A stretch of DNA of 64,000 nucleotides from an uncultured Pseudomonadota bacterium. GTDB lineage: Bacteria > Pseudomonadota > Gammaproteobacteria > Steroidobacterales > Steroidobacteraceae. Under the pieces are notes generated by a model. The model did not search any database and was not told the DNA's origin. It worked only from the letters and a program-made list of their open reading frames with translations. The stretch covers positions 62,001 to 126,000 of the forward strand of contig CAILZL010000011.1 of assembly GCA_903838705.1 (NCBI GenBank). The letters run 5' to 3'. The position numbers and the translations under genes were made by a program. Shown here in pieces: positions 1 to 8,328 of this stretch (within the stretch, counting starts at the first letter, position 1; each line of letters starts with the position of its first letter).

Positions 1-1
1 G

Positions 2-58
2 GTACTGCTGGTATTCCGTTCGGAAGAAACTTCTGCGCCTGTAAGGAAGATGACCTGA
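2..58 (+). CDS. C-terminal tail of a cut upstream gene
   Basis: An open frame enters from the left edge and reads VLLVFRSEETSAPVRKMT before a TGA whose last base is the A of the next start codon (TGATG). The same TGATG junction joins cysT and cysW in this operon, which favours a real translationally coupled gene. The missing CysA ATPase of the sulfate transporter would be a natural occupant, but 18 residues do not identify it. No start is visible. Confidence 0.35.
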   Translation, partial: VLLVFRSEETSAPVRKMT

Positions 59-1131
59 TGCTGCGTACGGTCTGTCTCAGTCTGCTGTTTCTTGCATTCC
101 TCAGTGCCTGTAGTGCAGGTACGGCAACGGATGTAAAAAGCGTGCAATTACTGAACGTCAGCTACGACCCGACCCGTGAGCTGTATCGCGATGTTAATGA
201 GCGCTTCAGCAAGCAGTGGCTGGACAAGACCGGACAGCATGTAAGTATCAAGCAATCGCATGGCGGCTCGGGCAGTCAGGCGCGTGCCGTGATCGAAGGT
301 TTGCGTGCAGATGTGGTGACGCTGGCGCTCGGCTATGACATTGATGCCATCCACAAGCGGGGCAAGAAACTGGGTGCGGACTGGCAAACCCGCCTGCCTG
401 ATAACAGCTCGCCCTATACCTCAACCATTGTGTTTCTGGTACGCAAGGGCAACCCGAAAGGTATTCATGACTGGGATGATCTGATACGCAGCGATGTAAA
501 AGTAGTCACACCCAATCCCAAAACCTCAGGCGGTGCACGCTGGAATTATCTGGCTGCATGGGGCTATGTGCTTGAGCGTGAGTTGCAGGGTGACTGGAGC
601 AAGCTGAGTGATCCGGCTGCTGCCGGGCAGGTTGCGGCAGCGCAGATCAAAGCCGAACAGTTTGTGGCCGCGTTGTATCGCAACGCGCCGGTTCTGGATC
701 GGGCGGCGCGTGCGGCGACCAATACTTTCGCGCAGCGTGGCATCGGAGATGTGCTGATTGCATGGGAAAATGAAGCACTGCTGGCCATCAAGGAGCTGGA
801 CGGGCAGGGACTGGAACTGGTTGCACCGAGTTCCAGTATTCTTGCCGAGCCGCCGGTGGCGATTGTGGATACCGTGGTGGATCGCAAGGGAACGCGCCAG
901 ATCGCCGAAGCATACCTGCAATATCTATATAGTGATGCAGGACAGGAGCTGGTGGCGGAACATCATTTCCGGCCACGTAATGCTGCCGTGATGACTCAAC
1001 ATCAAAGCGAATTTCCAGCAATTAGACTGTTCACTATCAGTCAGGTGTTCGGCAACTGGCAGCAGGCACAGGCAGAGCATTTCGCAGATGGCGGAAGATT
1101 TGATCACATCTATACGGTGCCCAAGAGTTGA
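58..1131 (+). CDS. sbp: Sulfate ABC transporter substrate-binding lipoprotein
   Basis: Periplasmic sulfate or thiosulfate receptor that feeds the CysT/CysW permease encoded next. The N-terminus is a lipoprotein signal ending in LSAC, so the mature protein is probably lipid-anchored. The family pattern is clear: a conserved N-terminal SYDPTRELY stretch, KQSHGGSGSQAR for anion binding, DVVTLALGYD, and PNPKTSGGARWNYLAAWG. The length of 357 aa is normal. The start has a good ribosome site (AAGGAAG) at about 8 bases. It overlaps the stop of a cut upstream frame and is followed directly by cysT. Sulfate versus another oxyanion cannot be settled from sequence alone. Confidence 0.93.
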   Translation: MLRTVCLSLLFLAFLSACSAGTATDVKSVQLLNVSYDPTRELYRDVNERFSKQWLDKTGQHVSIKQSHGGSGSQARAVIEGLRADVVTLALGYDIDAIHKRGKKLGADWQTRLPDNSSPYTSTIVFLVRKGNPKGIHDWDDLIRSDVKVVTPNPKTSGGARWNYLAAWGYVLERELQGDWSKLSDPAAAGQVAAAQIKAEQFVAALYRNAPVLDRAARAATNTFAQRGIGDVLIAWENEALLAIKELDGQGLELVAPSSSILAEPPVAIVDTVVDRKGTRQIAEAYLQYLYSDAGQELVAEHHFRPRNAAVMTQHQSEFPAIRLFTISQVFGNWQQAQAEHFADGGRFDHIYTVPKS

Positions 1132-1133
1132 GC

Positions 1134-1973
1134 ATGGCTGATACACGTCAACATACGGTTCTGCCTGGTTTTGGCTTGACGGTGGGTTACACCACCTTCT
1201 TCCTGAGCGCAGTGGTACTCATCCCGCTGGCGGCCATGGTGATCAAGGCATCCAGCATGAGTATTGGCCAGTTCATGGCGGTACTGCTTGATCCACGAGT
1301 GATTGCATCTTACAAACTGACATTTGGAACGTCGTTGCTGGCTGCGCTGATTAACTCGGTATTCGGTTTTATTATCGCCTGGTCACTGGTTCGCTATGAT
1401 TTTCCCGGCCGGAAGTTTCTTGATGCGCTGATCGATATGCCGTTCGCGTTGCCGACGGCAGTGTCCGGCATTGCGCTCACCGCTGTGTTTGCCCAGGACG
1501 GCTGGCTGGGTCAGCAGCTGGCGCGCATGGGAATACAGGTGGTGTATACCTGGCTGGGCATCACGGTGGCGCTGACCCTGATTGGTATGCCGTTTGTAGT
1601 GCGATCGGTACAACCGGCTCTGGCAGAAGTGCAGCGCGATCTTGAAGATGCAGCGGAAACACTGGGTGCCACGCGTTTCACTGTATTCTGGAGGATCATC
1701 TTTCCGACAGTGCTGCCTGCCTTACTGACGGGCTTTACCATGGCATTTGCACGCGGTATTGGTGAGTATGGTTCAGTCATTTTTATTGCCGGCAACTTGC
1801 CGATGAAAACCGAGATAACACCACTGCTGATCGTCATCAAGCTGGAACAATACGACTATGTGGGTGCGGCAGCACTGGGTTGCATCATGCTGGGCATGTC
1901 GTTTTTCATGCTGTTGTCGATCAATCTGTTGCAGGCCTGGGGCCGGCGACGTCTGTTTGTAGGTAAGCGCTGA
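1134..1973 (+). CDS. cysT: Sulfate ABC transporter permease CysT (CysU)
   Basis: Inner-membrane subunit of the sulfate importer with about six hydrophobic segments and the binding-protein-dependent permease signature near residues 160-200 (EDAAETLGATRFTVFWRIIFP, the EAA loop that contacts the ATPase). The ORF track starts at a TTG at 1128 overlapping the sbp stop. An ATG two codons later at 1134 gives an equally good product and is used here. The stop overlaps the cysW start as TGATG, so translation is probably coupled. Confidence 0.92.
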   Translation: MADTRQHTVLPGFGLTVGYTTFFLSAVVLIPLAAMVIKASSMSIGQFMAVLLDPRVIASYKLTFGTSLLAALINSVFGFIIAWSLVRYDFPGRKFLDALIDMPFALPTAVSGIALTAVFAQDGWLGQQLARMGIQVVYTWLGITVALTLIGMPFVVRSVQPALAEVQRDLEDAAETLGATRFTVFWRIIFPTVLPALLTGFTMAFARGIGEYGSVIFIAGNLPMKTEITPLLIVIKLEQYDYVGAAALGCIMLGMSFFMLLSINLLQAWGRRRLFVGKR

Positions 1974-2839
1974 TGTCCAGTGGTCCATCCAGACAACTGC
2001 TGAGCGAACTGGCATCACGCCCGGGACGTAATTCGTTGGCGGATAAACTGATCCGCTGGATGTTTATCAGTCTGTCAGTGGTGTTTCTGTCTGCCTTGCT
2101 GATTTCGCCTTTGATGATGGTGCTGACTTCAGCGTTCGCCAAGGGCATGGCTGTTTATGCCAGAAGTTTTCTGGATGAAGATACCTTTGCTGCCATCAAG
2201 CTCACTCTTACCATTGCATTGATCGTGGTGCCGCTGAATACCGTGTTTGGTATTGCGGCGGCATGGGCGATTGCCAAGTTCGAATTCCGTGGCAAGAGCA
2301 TTCTGATCACCGCCATTGATCTGCCGATTGCCGTATCGCCGATCATCTCAGGCCTCATCTATATATTGCTGTTCGGTTCGCAGGGCTGGTTTGGTCTGTG
2401 GTTGCAGGAACATGACATCAGTATCATCTTCGCCTTGCCGGGCATGTTGCTCGCTACCATGTTTGTGACATTTCCGTATGTGGCGCGCGAGCTGATTCCA
2501 CTGATGCAGCAACTTGGTAACGATGAAGAAGAAGCGGCCATCACCATGGGTGCGGGCGGGCTGATGACTTTCATCCGTGTCACCCTGCCGAAAATCCGCT
2601 GGGGACTGGTTTACGGCATGATCCTTACCAATGCGCGCGCCATGGGTGAATTCGGGGCCGTTTCGGTGGTCTCAGGTCATATCCGTGGTCTGACCAATAC
2701 CATGCCGCTGCATATCGAAATCCTTTATAACGAATACGACTATGTTGGCGCATTTGCCGTTGCATCACTACTGATGGCACTGGCAATCATCACCCTGCTG
2801 ATCAAGACCGTGATTGAGTGGCGCGGCTTGAGAGGTTGA
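1973..2839 (+). CDS. cysW: Sulfate ABC transporter permease CysW
   Basis: Second permease subunit of the sulfate importer, forming the heterodimeric channel with CysT. It is 288 aa with multiple transmembrane helices and an EAA loop (EEEAAITMGAGGLMTFIRVTLP) towards the C-terminus. ARAMGEFGAVSVVSGHIRG is typical of CysW/CysT proteins. The start overlaps the cysT stop by one base. The next gene, a histidine kinase, begins two bases after its stop, so sensor and transporter are very likely co-transcribed. No ATPase (CysA) gene follows, which is unusual for this order. Confidence 0.92.
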   Translation: MSSGPSRQLLSELASRPGRNSLADKLIRWMFISLSVVFLSALLISPLMMVLTSAFAKGMAVYARSFLDEDTFAAIKLTLTIALIVVPLNTVFGIAAAWAIAKFEFRGKSILITAIDLPIAVSPIISGLIYILLFGSQGWFGLWLQEHDISIIFALPGMLLATMFVTFPYVARELIPLMQQLGNDEEEAAITMGAGGLMTFIRVTLPKIRWGLVYGMILTNARAMGEFGAVSVVSGHIRGLTNTMPLHIEILYNEYDYVGAFAVASLLMALAIITLLIKTVIEWRGLRG

Positions 2840-2840
2840 G

Positions 2841-4991
2841 ATGCTCAATCGTTTGCAAGGCTGGCTGGATAAACTCGAACTGGATGCGGAAAAAACCAGT
2901 CTGAGAAACCTGTTGCCTGCCATCAATGTAATGCTGGTATTGCTGGTAATCGCAGGCATCTCCACCAGCGCCATCGGGCTGATCCGCAAGCTGGCCAATG
3001 AACAGGGTATGACACAGGTGCAGCTGGCAGGTACCAGTGCCAGGGAAGAAATGCACAAGCTGAATGAAGATGCGCTCAAGCAGGCGCGCAGCATGGCTGG
3101 AAATCTCAGCTTGCGGCGTGTGCTGCTGGAAAATCCTGATACAGCCTTGCAGGTGCTCAGGCGCGCCTGTGCAACAGCAGGCGTCAGTATCTGTGCGCTG
3201 GTGCAGGGTGAACGCGTGCTGTTCCAGACGGCCACACAGGTTTCAGCAGAGGACTGGTCAGGCATCATGCAGGCGGAACGCGAGCAGGGCGAACGGTTCT
3301 CTGTTGCGCCCTCCGCTCAGGTGGCGATCATGGGTGCCAGTGCGATCATTGTCCCGGTAACCGGTACGGCGGTAACTCCCTCGCAGCAGGCAGTGATGGA
3401 ACCCATTCATCTGTATGCGCTGCGGCTGCTTGATACACAGCTGGCAGTCAGTCTGACAGAGCGTGTGGGATTGCAGGTAGAGCTGCTTAACTATAAGGCT
3501 TTCAGCAAAGCCGCAGCTGATGCGTTCACCCGGTTGCATTCAAAAGCCTTGTCGGATGGACGCAACGCTGCTGAACGGATTGATGCAAGAGAAGTCTTTG
3601 CTGCCAGCGTGCCGGTATTTGCCAGTACCGGGGAAGCGATTGTTCTGCTCAAGACCGAACTTTCCACCGATGATATTGATGCTAACGCGCGTGAGCTGAT
3701 CCAGCGCCTGCTGCTAATTGCTGTGGTGGTGGGTGCGCTGGCAATCGGAGTGAGTCTGATTTTCGGACAGCTGGTTGCCAAGCCGGTACGTGACCTGACC
3801 GATGCGGCTACCCGACTTGCACAGGGTGATTTTTCCACATCCATCCCGCGTGGTGGTCCGGCTGAAATTGGTGTGCTGTCGCGCATCATGGAGGATATGC
3901 GTCGCAATCTGGTTGAGCTCACCGGAACATTGCGGCGGCGTGAAGCAGAATCTCAGGCCGTGCTGACCGGCACGCTGGAAGGCGTGTTTGCCGTGGACAA
4001 GTCCCGCATCATTACCTACCTCAATCCACAGGGCGCACGAATGCTGGGTATCACTGCCGATCAGGCTATCGGTCAGTTCTGTGGTGATGTACTCAAACCC
4101 TGTGCTGACAAACTCGGCAACAAACCCTGTGACAGTCATTGCCCCATCCTGCAGGCACGTACCAGCAACAGTGCGCAGGCGGTTGAGCAATTGCAGATGA
4201 ATATTGGCGCAGCGCGTACCGTGGTCATCACCAGTGCAGGCATGGCAGATGGTATTCAGGTTCAAGTATTGCGTGATGAAACCGAACAGGAAGCCATCCG
4301 GCATGCACGTGATGCCGTGCTTGCCAATATCTCGCATGAGTTCCGTACGCCACTGGCGGCACAGCTTGCCAGTATTGAACTGCTGCTGGATGGTCTGGAT
4401 AACCTGCAACCGCAGCAGACGCGCGAACTGGTGTTGTCGCTGGAGCGCAGTACCCAACGGCTCACGGCTCTGATTGATAACCTGCTGGAAAGCGTGCGCA
4501 TTGAGGCCGGGCAGCTCAGTATCCGAGAGCAGTCGGTTTATCTGCATGAAGTAGTCAGTGAAGCACAAACGCTGGTGGGATCATTGTTGACACTGCGTGG
4601 TCAGACTCTGGTGAATGAAGTTGCTGAAGATCTGCCACCCATAGCCGGTGATGAATTGCGTCTGGTGCAGGTAATGGTCAACCTGCTGGCCAATGCCTGC
4701 AAGTATGCGCCGGAGAACAGCGAGATCAGGGTGGGTGCAGTCGTACAGGGCAAGCAGCTTTGCGCATGGGTCGAAGATGAAGGCCCGGGAGTACCTGAGT
4801 CACAGCTGGGTTCCATCTTTGATCGCTTCTCACGCGGACCAGAACATGAGCCCGAGCCGGGTGGACTCGGGCTTGGACTGTGGATCGTCAAGTCCATCAT
4901 TGAAAGACATGGCGGGCAGATCACTGCAAGCCGCACTGCAGAGCACCGTACCCGTTTCAGTTCCACACTGCCGTTGCATGAGTCATCATGA
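2841..4991 (+). CDS. Membrane sensor histidine kinase (HAMP-PAS-HisKA-HATPase) linked to sulfate uptake
   Basis: A 716-aa two-component sensor. Transmembrane helix 1 lies near residues 25-48, followed by an extracytoplasmic sensor of about 240 residues, helix 2 near 289-311, HAMP (AKPVRDLTDAATRLAQGDF), a PAS domain near 370-490, HisKA with phospho-acceptor His499 in ISHEFRTP, and HATPase_c with N box NLLANACKYAP, G1 DEGPGVP, F box FDRFSRG and G2 GLGLGLW. The PAS domain carries four cysteines (FCGDVLKPC...PCDSHCP), suggesting a metal or redox site. It sits two bases after cysW and overlaps the response regulator by four bases (ATGA). Signal unknown; a link to sulfur or oxyanion status is inferred from context only. 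Confidence 0.92.
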   Translation: MLNRLQGWLDKLELDAEKTSLRNLLPAINVMLVLLVIAGISTSAIGLIRKLANEQGMTQVQLAGTSAREEMHKLNEDALKQARSMAGNLSLRRVLLENPDTALQVLRRACATAGVSICALVQGERVLFQTATQVSAEDWSGIMQAEREQGERFSVAPSAQVAIMGASAIIVPVTGTAVTPSQQAVMEPIHLYALRLLDTQLAVSLTERVGLQVELLNYKAFSKAAADAFTRLHSKALSDGRNAAERIDAREVFAASVPVFASTGEAIVLLKTELSTDDIDANARELIQRLLLIAVVVGALAIGVSLIFGQLVAKPVRDLTDAATRLAQGDFSTSIPRGGPAEIGVLSRIMEDMRRNLVELTGTLRRREAESQAVLTGTLEGVFAVDKSRIITYLNPQGARMLGITADQAIGQFCGDVLKPCADKLGNKPCDSHCPILQARTSNSAQAVEQLQMNIGAARTVVITSAGMADGIQVQVLRDETEQEAIRHARDAVLANISHEFRTPLAAQLASIELLLDGLDNLQPQQTRELVLSLERSTQRLTALIDNLLESVRIEAGQLSIREQSVYLHEVVSEAQTLVGSLLTLRGQTLVNEVAEDLPPIAGDELRLVQVMVNLLANACKYAPENSEIRVGAVVQGKQLCAWVEDEGPGVPESQLGSIFDRFSRGPEHEPEPGGLGLGLWIVKSIIERHGGQITASRTAEHRTRFSSTLPLHESS

Positions 4992-5665
4992 AAATTCTGA
5001 TTGCTGATGACGATCACGATCTGCTTGGCCTGATCGGCTTCACGCTGACCCAATCCGGCTTTGCGGTGATCAGGGCCAGTGACGGCATCACGGCATTGCG
5101 CCTGTTCAGTCAGGAAGGTCCTGATCTGGTATTGCTGGATATCAACATGCCCGGTGCCAATGGATTTGAAGTGTGTGCACGCATTCGCGAACAGTCTACG
5201 GTGCCGGTCATGATGCTGACTGTGCGCGGTGAAGAGGAAGACCTGGTTAAGGCACTGGAACTCGGTGCGGATGATTACCTCAATAAACCATTCAGTCCAC
5301 GTACGCTCATTGCACGCGTCAAGGCATTGCTGCGACGTGCGGGACTGGAAGCTGGTGCTGGGCCTATAGCAGCGGGCCGTTTGCAACTGGACATGGATGA
5401 GCACACCGTGCGGGTCGGCACCCATGAGCCGGTGCGTCTCACCAAACTTGAAGCGCGTCTGCTGCAGATGCTGCTTGCTCATGCCGGGCATACCATCAGT
5501 TCGGATCGCTTGCTGATGCAGGTATGGGGACACAAGGGCGCAGGTGACCGGCAGCTGCTAAAACAGCTGGTACATCGGGTACGCCAGAAGATTGAATCAG
5601 ATCCGTCGGTGCCGCAGTTGCTGCAGACCGCACCCGGTGCGGGATATAAGCTGGTGGTTGAGTAG
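4988..5665 (+). CDS. OmpR-family response regulator
   Basis: A 225-aa DNA-binding response regulator, presumed partner of the kinase whose stop overlaps its start. The receiver domain occupies residues 1-115 with acidic residues DDD at 7-9, phospho-acceptor Asp51 in LLDINMP and conserved Lys100 in NKPF. The C-terminal half is a winged helix of the OmpR/PhoB type (LTKLEARLLQMLLAHAGHTISSDRLLMQVWG, then HRVRQKIE). Expected to control transcription; promoting or repressing the sulfate genes it is encoded with is the simplest guess but is not shown by the sequence. Confidence 0.93.
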   Translation: MKILIADDDHDLLGLIGFTLTQSGFAVIRASDGITALRLFSQEGPDLVLLDINMPGANGFEVCARIREQSTVPVMMLTVRGEEEDLVKALELGADDYLNKPFSPRTLIARVKALLRRAGLEAGAGPIAAGRLQLDMDEHTVRVGTHEPVRLTKLEARLLQMLLAHAGHTISSDRLLMQVWGHKGAGDRQLLKQLVHRVRQKIESDPSVPQLLQTAPGAGYKLVVE

Positions 5666-5699
5666 ATTTTTCCGCATCACAACTTGCTAAGCTTCACGC

Positions 5700-6647
5700 A
5701 TGACAACTGACTCATTGCCTGCTTCACTCAGCCTCGACTTCTGCGGCCTGCATTTCAATTCACCGCTGGTACTGCTGTCCGGCTGTGTCGGCTTTGGAGA
5801 GGAATACACGCGCGTCGAAGGCTTCAGTAACCGCGATGCCGGTGCTGTCATGCTCAAAGGAACCACCCGCGAGCCACGCATGGGCAATCCACCGCATCGA
5901 ATTGCTGAAACCTCAATGGGCATGCTGAACTCAATCGGCCTGCAGAATCCGGGCGTTGAGGTGGTGATTCACTCAATGCTGCCATTGCTCGATTTCAGCG
6001 AAACCAATTTTTGCGCCAATGTATGTGGCTCAACCGTTGATGACTATGTGGAAGTCACGCGCCGTTTCAATGATTCGCCGGTTGCAGCGATAGAGCTCAA
6101 TATTTCCTGTCCGAATATCAAGGAAGGTGGTGTGCAGTTCGGCAATGATCCCGACATGTCCGCACGTGTGGTTGCGGCCTGTCGTGCGGTTAGCAGTAAA
6201 CCGCTGATCACCAAGCTGTCACCGAATCAGACTGATATCCGGGAAAATGCACGCCGTTGCATCGAAGCAGGTACCGATGCGCTGTCATTGATCAACACAC
6301 TGGCAGGCATGGCCATCAACATTGAATCACGTCAACCCGTGCTGGGTAACGTAATTGGTGGCTTATCAGGGCCGGCCATCAAGCCGGTGGCGTTGCTGAA
6401 AGTCATGCAGGTGGCTGAAGTGGCGCGACCCCATGGTATTGCCATCATCGGTCACGGTGGTGTGCGTACTGCAGAGGATGCCATTGAATTCCTGATTGCC
6501 GGTGCCAATGCAGTGGGTGTAGGTACAGGTTTGTACTATGACCCGCTGATCTGCAAGAAGCTCAATGCCGGTATCGCATCCTATCTTGAACGCCACAATC
6601 TCAGCAGCGTGAAACAACTGACAGGTTCATTGCAGTTGCGCAGGTAA
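5700..6647 (+). CDS. pyrD: Dihydroorotate dehydrogenase, class 1B-like catalytic subunit
   Basis: A 315-aa TIM-barrel flavoprotein of the dihydroorotate dehydrogenase family (pyrimidine synthesis, dihydroorotate to orotate). It has no N-terminal membrane helix, so it is not the quinone-linked class 2 enzyme usual in gammaproteobacteria. ELNISCPN puts the class 1 catalytic cysteine at residue 137, and KLSPNQTDI, NTLAGMAI, GGLSGPAIKP and GHGGVRTAEDA match the FMN- and phosphate-binding parts of class 1B PyrD. Class 1B enzymes normally work with an iron-sulfur/FAD subunit, PyrK, which is not adjacent. It could instead be a paralogue acting on a related substrate. No clear ribosome site precedes the ATG. 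Confidence 0.82.
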   Translation: MTTDSLPASLSLDFCGLHFNSPLVLLSGCVGFGEEYTRVEGFSNRDAGAVMLKGTTREPRMGNPPHRIAETSMGMLNSIGLQNPGVEVVIHSMLPLLDFSETNFCANVCGSTVDDYVEVTRRFNDSPVAAIELNISCPNIKEGGVQFGNDPDMSARVVAACRAVSSKPLITKLSPNQTDIRENARRCIEAGTDALSLINTLAGMAINIESRQPVLGNVIGGLSGPAIKPVALLKVMQVAEVARPHGIAIIGHGGVRTAEDAIEFLIAGANAVGVGTGLYYDPLICKKLNAGIASYLERHNLSSVKQLTGSLQLRR

Positions 6648-6695
6648 GCGTGGACTTCAGGCTGCAGGCTTTCAGTGAAAAACAGGTGGCCTGAT

Positions 6696-7499
6696 TCAGC
6701 TCTGTACTTTGGCTAGTACCAGCACACGTTCCTGTTTTGATACCACGACGCCACCGGGTTTTTCCACGGTCACCACGAAAGCAGCGGGTTTGCCCACGGG
6801 CAGTCTGGCTGTAAATGGAATGATGACATCACCCACTGCTGTAGCTTGTGGAGTGTTGAACACGCCACCATCCACCGGTTCGGGCGGGATACGTGCGGCA
6901 TCGGCAATCCATAACTGATATTGCTCCAGACGTGGATCATTCGCCGGAATGCCACGAAAACGCAGATATCCTTGTTGCGTTACGGGATCGAACACTACAT
7001 CGCCAACCAGTGAATTGCCCGCAGCATCATTGCCCGGTGACCATGCGGCCTGAATGGCATGACCGCTATTCAGAAGTGCCATGCGCTGTTGTTCCGGCGT
7101 GAGTGCAACAGCAATGCTGGCAGGGGGCGTGTTCTCGCCGGCAAGCCGTGGCCACCAGCCAGTGATGGCCAGCACCAGACACGCCGCCGCACTCCACCAG
7201 CCGGCTGATTCGGAGCGCCAAGCTGCTTTACGTGTATTGATGGGTAGAATATTTGAAACAGCTATCTGCCTGGGTGCATTGGCCAGAATCTTTGCGGACA
7301 GATGGGCGGGCATAGGCGCGCTATTCACGCTACTCGCCAGCAAAATGGCGGCAACACTGGTATCGAACTCTTCAGCAGAAATATTCTGGTGTGAGGTCAG
7401 CAGCGTATCCAGCTCTGTTGCCTCCGCATCGCTCAGACCTTCCGTAGCACGCTGCACCAGCAGATCAAGCAAGTGATTGTGTTCAGGCAAGGCGCTCAT
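6696..7499 (-). CDS. RskA-like anti-sigma factor
   Basis: A 267-aa single-pass membrane protein. The N-terminal cytoplasmic part (about 1-90) should bind the sigma factor, one hydrophobic segment lies near 98-116 (GWWSAAACLVLAITGWW), and the C-terminal domain matches the anti-sigma-K factor RskA C-terminal pattern (LRFRGIPANDPRLEQYQLWIAD, then a beta-rich region with VVTVEKPGG). Its start overlaps the stop of the ECF sigma gene by four bases (ATGA), the usual arrangement for a sigma/anti-sigma pair. No zinc-binding HxxxCxxC motif is visible, so it is not a ChrR-type ZAS anti-sigma factor. It probably senses a periplasmic or membrane signal. Confidence 0.87.
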   Translation of the reverse strand: MSALPEHNHLLDLLVQRATEGLSDAEATELDTLLTSHQNISAEEFDTSVAAILLASSVNSAPMPAHLSAKILANAPRQIAVSNILPINTRKAAWRSESAGWWSAAACLVLAITGWWPRLAGENTPPASIAVALTPEQQRMALLNSGHAIQAAWSPGNDAAGNSLVGDVVFDPVTQQGYLRFRGIPANDPRLEQYQLWIADAARIPPEPVDGGVFNTPQATAVGDVIIPFTARLPVGKPAAFVVTVEKPGGVVVSKQERVLVLAKVQS

Positions 7500-8053
7500 G
7501 CGTCCCTCCCTGAACGGGGAGCGGCTAATTGCAGGCTCAGCTTTTCACGCACCAGTATGAGGCCGCGGCGCATCAGGGTTTTCACCGTACCCAGTGGCAT
7601 CCCGGTCTGAGAGGCAATTTCGCTCTGCGACAGTCCCATCACCACAGACAGATTGATGACACGCTGCTGTTCAGCGGGCAGGCTGGACAGAGCCTGAGCA
7701 GCCAGTCGTGCTTCCACATGATCTTCGTTGTCCGGAAGGGTAGTAGGTTCCCAATGAGTGTCACCGAGTTCTTCTACCGAGATAGCGCGTGGCTGGCGTT
7801 GTTTGCCACGGAAACGGCTGATCAGGGTGCGACGTGCCAGAGTGACAATAAAGATAGCTTCCGAGCCACGCGCAGCATCGTAATGTCTGGCGTTCTTCCA
7901 CAGATGCAGCAGCACATCCTGAGTGGCATCTTCAGCATCCTCAGGGGAAAGTCTGCGGGCCAGACTCCATATCATGCCGCCATACTGGTCGATGCATTGT
8001 TTGAAAGCAGCAGGCTCACCCTGTGCGATGCGCGCCAGCAGGTTGCTGCTCAT
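7496..8053 (-). CDS. ECF-type RNA polymerase sigma factor
   Basis: An extracytoplasmic-function sigma-70 protein of about 185 aa. Region 2 is DAEDATQDVLLHLWKNARHYD...LARRTLISRFRGK and region 4 is LPAEQQRVINLSVVMGLSQSEIASQTGMPLGTVKTLMRRGL. The ORF track begins 17 codons further out (8104), but the hydrophobic leader MLPVAALFAPFALAGAI is atypical for this family. The ATG at 8053 (MSSNLLARIAQGEPAAF) gives the usual start and would lie about 30 bases below a candidate ECF promoter at 8091-8119. It is followed by the overlapping anti-sigma gene. Location beside the lipid modification genes, plus the mirrored ECF promoters at 12747-12820, suggest it controls them. Confidence 0.88.
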   Translation of the reverse strand: MSSNLLARIAQGEPAAFKQCIDQYGGMIWSLARRLSPEDAEDATQDVLLHLWKNARHYDAARGSEAIFIVTLARRTLISRFRGKQRQPRAISVEELGDTHWEPTTLPDNEDHVEARLAAQALSSLPAEQQRVINLSVVMGLSQSEIASQTGMPLGTVKTLMRRGLILVREKLSLQLAAPRSGRDA

Positions 8054-8090
8054 GATTGCACCGGCAAGGGCGAATGGAGCAAACAGGGCG

Positions 8091-8119
8091 GCGACGGGCA
8101 GCATGGCCAGACCGGTTCA
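8091..8119 (-). promoter_or_regulatory. Candidate ECF promoter of the sigma factor gene
   Basis: On the minus strand the sequence reads TGAACCG, 16 bases, CGTCGC. This resembles TGAATCC-N16-CGTAT(A/C), found twice between the divergent lipid genes, and has the same spacing. It would start transcription about 30 bases before the ATG at 8053. The match is partial, so self-regulation of the sigma gene is only a suggestion. The rest of the interval up to the cfa stop (8120-8328) shows no gene I can support. Confidence 0.35.
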
Positions 8120-8328
8120 ACACTCGCGCATGCAACTGGCTGGTCGCATGACGACAAGGAATGATGAGACGGTACTGCCAAGCCTGACTCCGCGTATGAG
8201 CGTGTTGATTAATAACGGGAGTATAGCTGTGGCAGCTATGACTCTGTCCAGATTGTCGATGCTGGGCGCTTGCAACACAGACCAATGCGGTGGACAGAAG
8301 AGGCTGTTCATTGCATTGCTCAAGGGGT

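Noticed and set aside
3714-4568. 284-aa antisense ORF inside the histidine kinase
   Set aside because: Lies wholly within a well-supported kinase reading frame, shows no motif and reflects codon structure on the opposite strand.
4601-5533. 310-aa antisense ORF over the kinase end and response regulator
   Set aside because: The plus-strand frames have clear HATPase and receiver motifs; this shadow has none.
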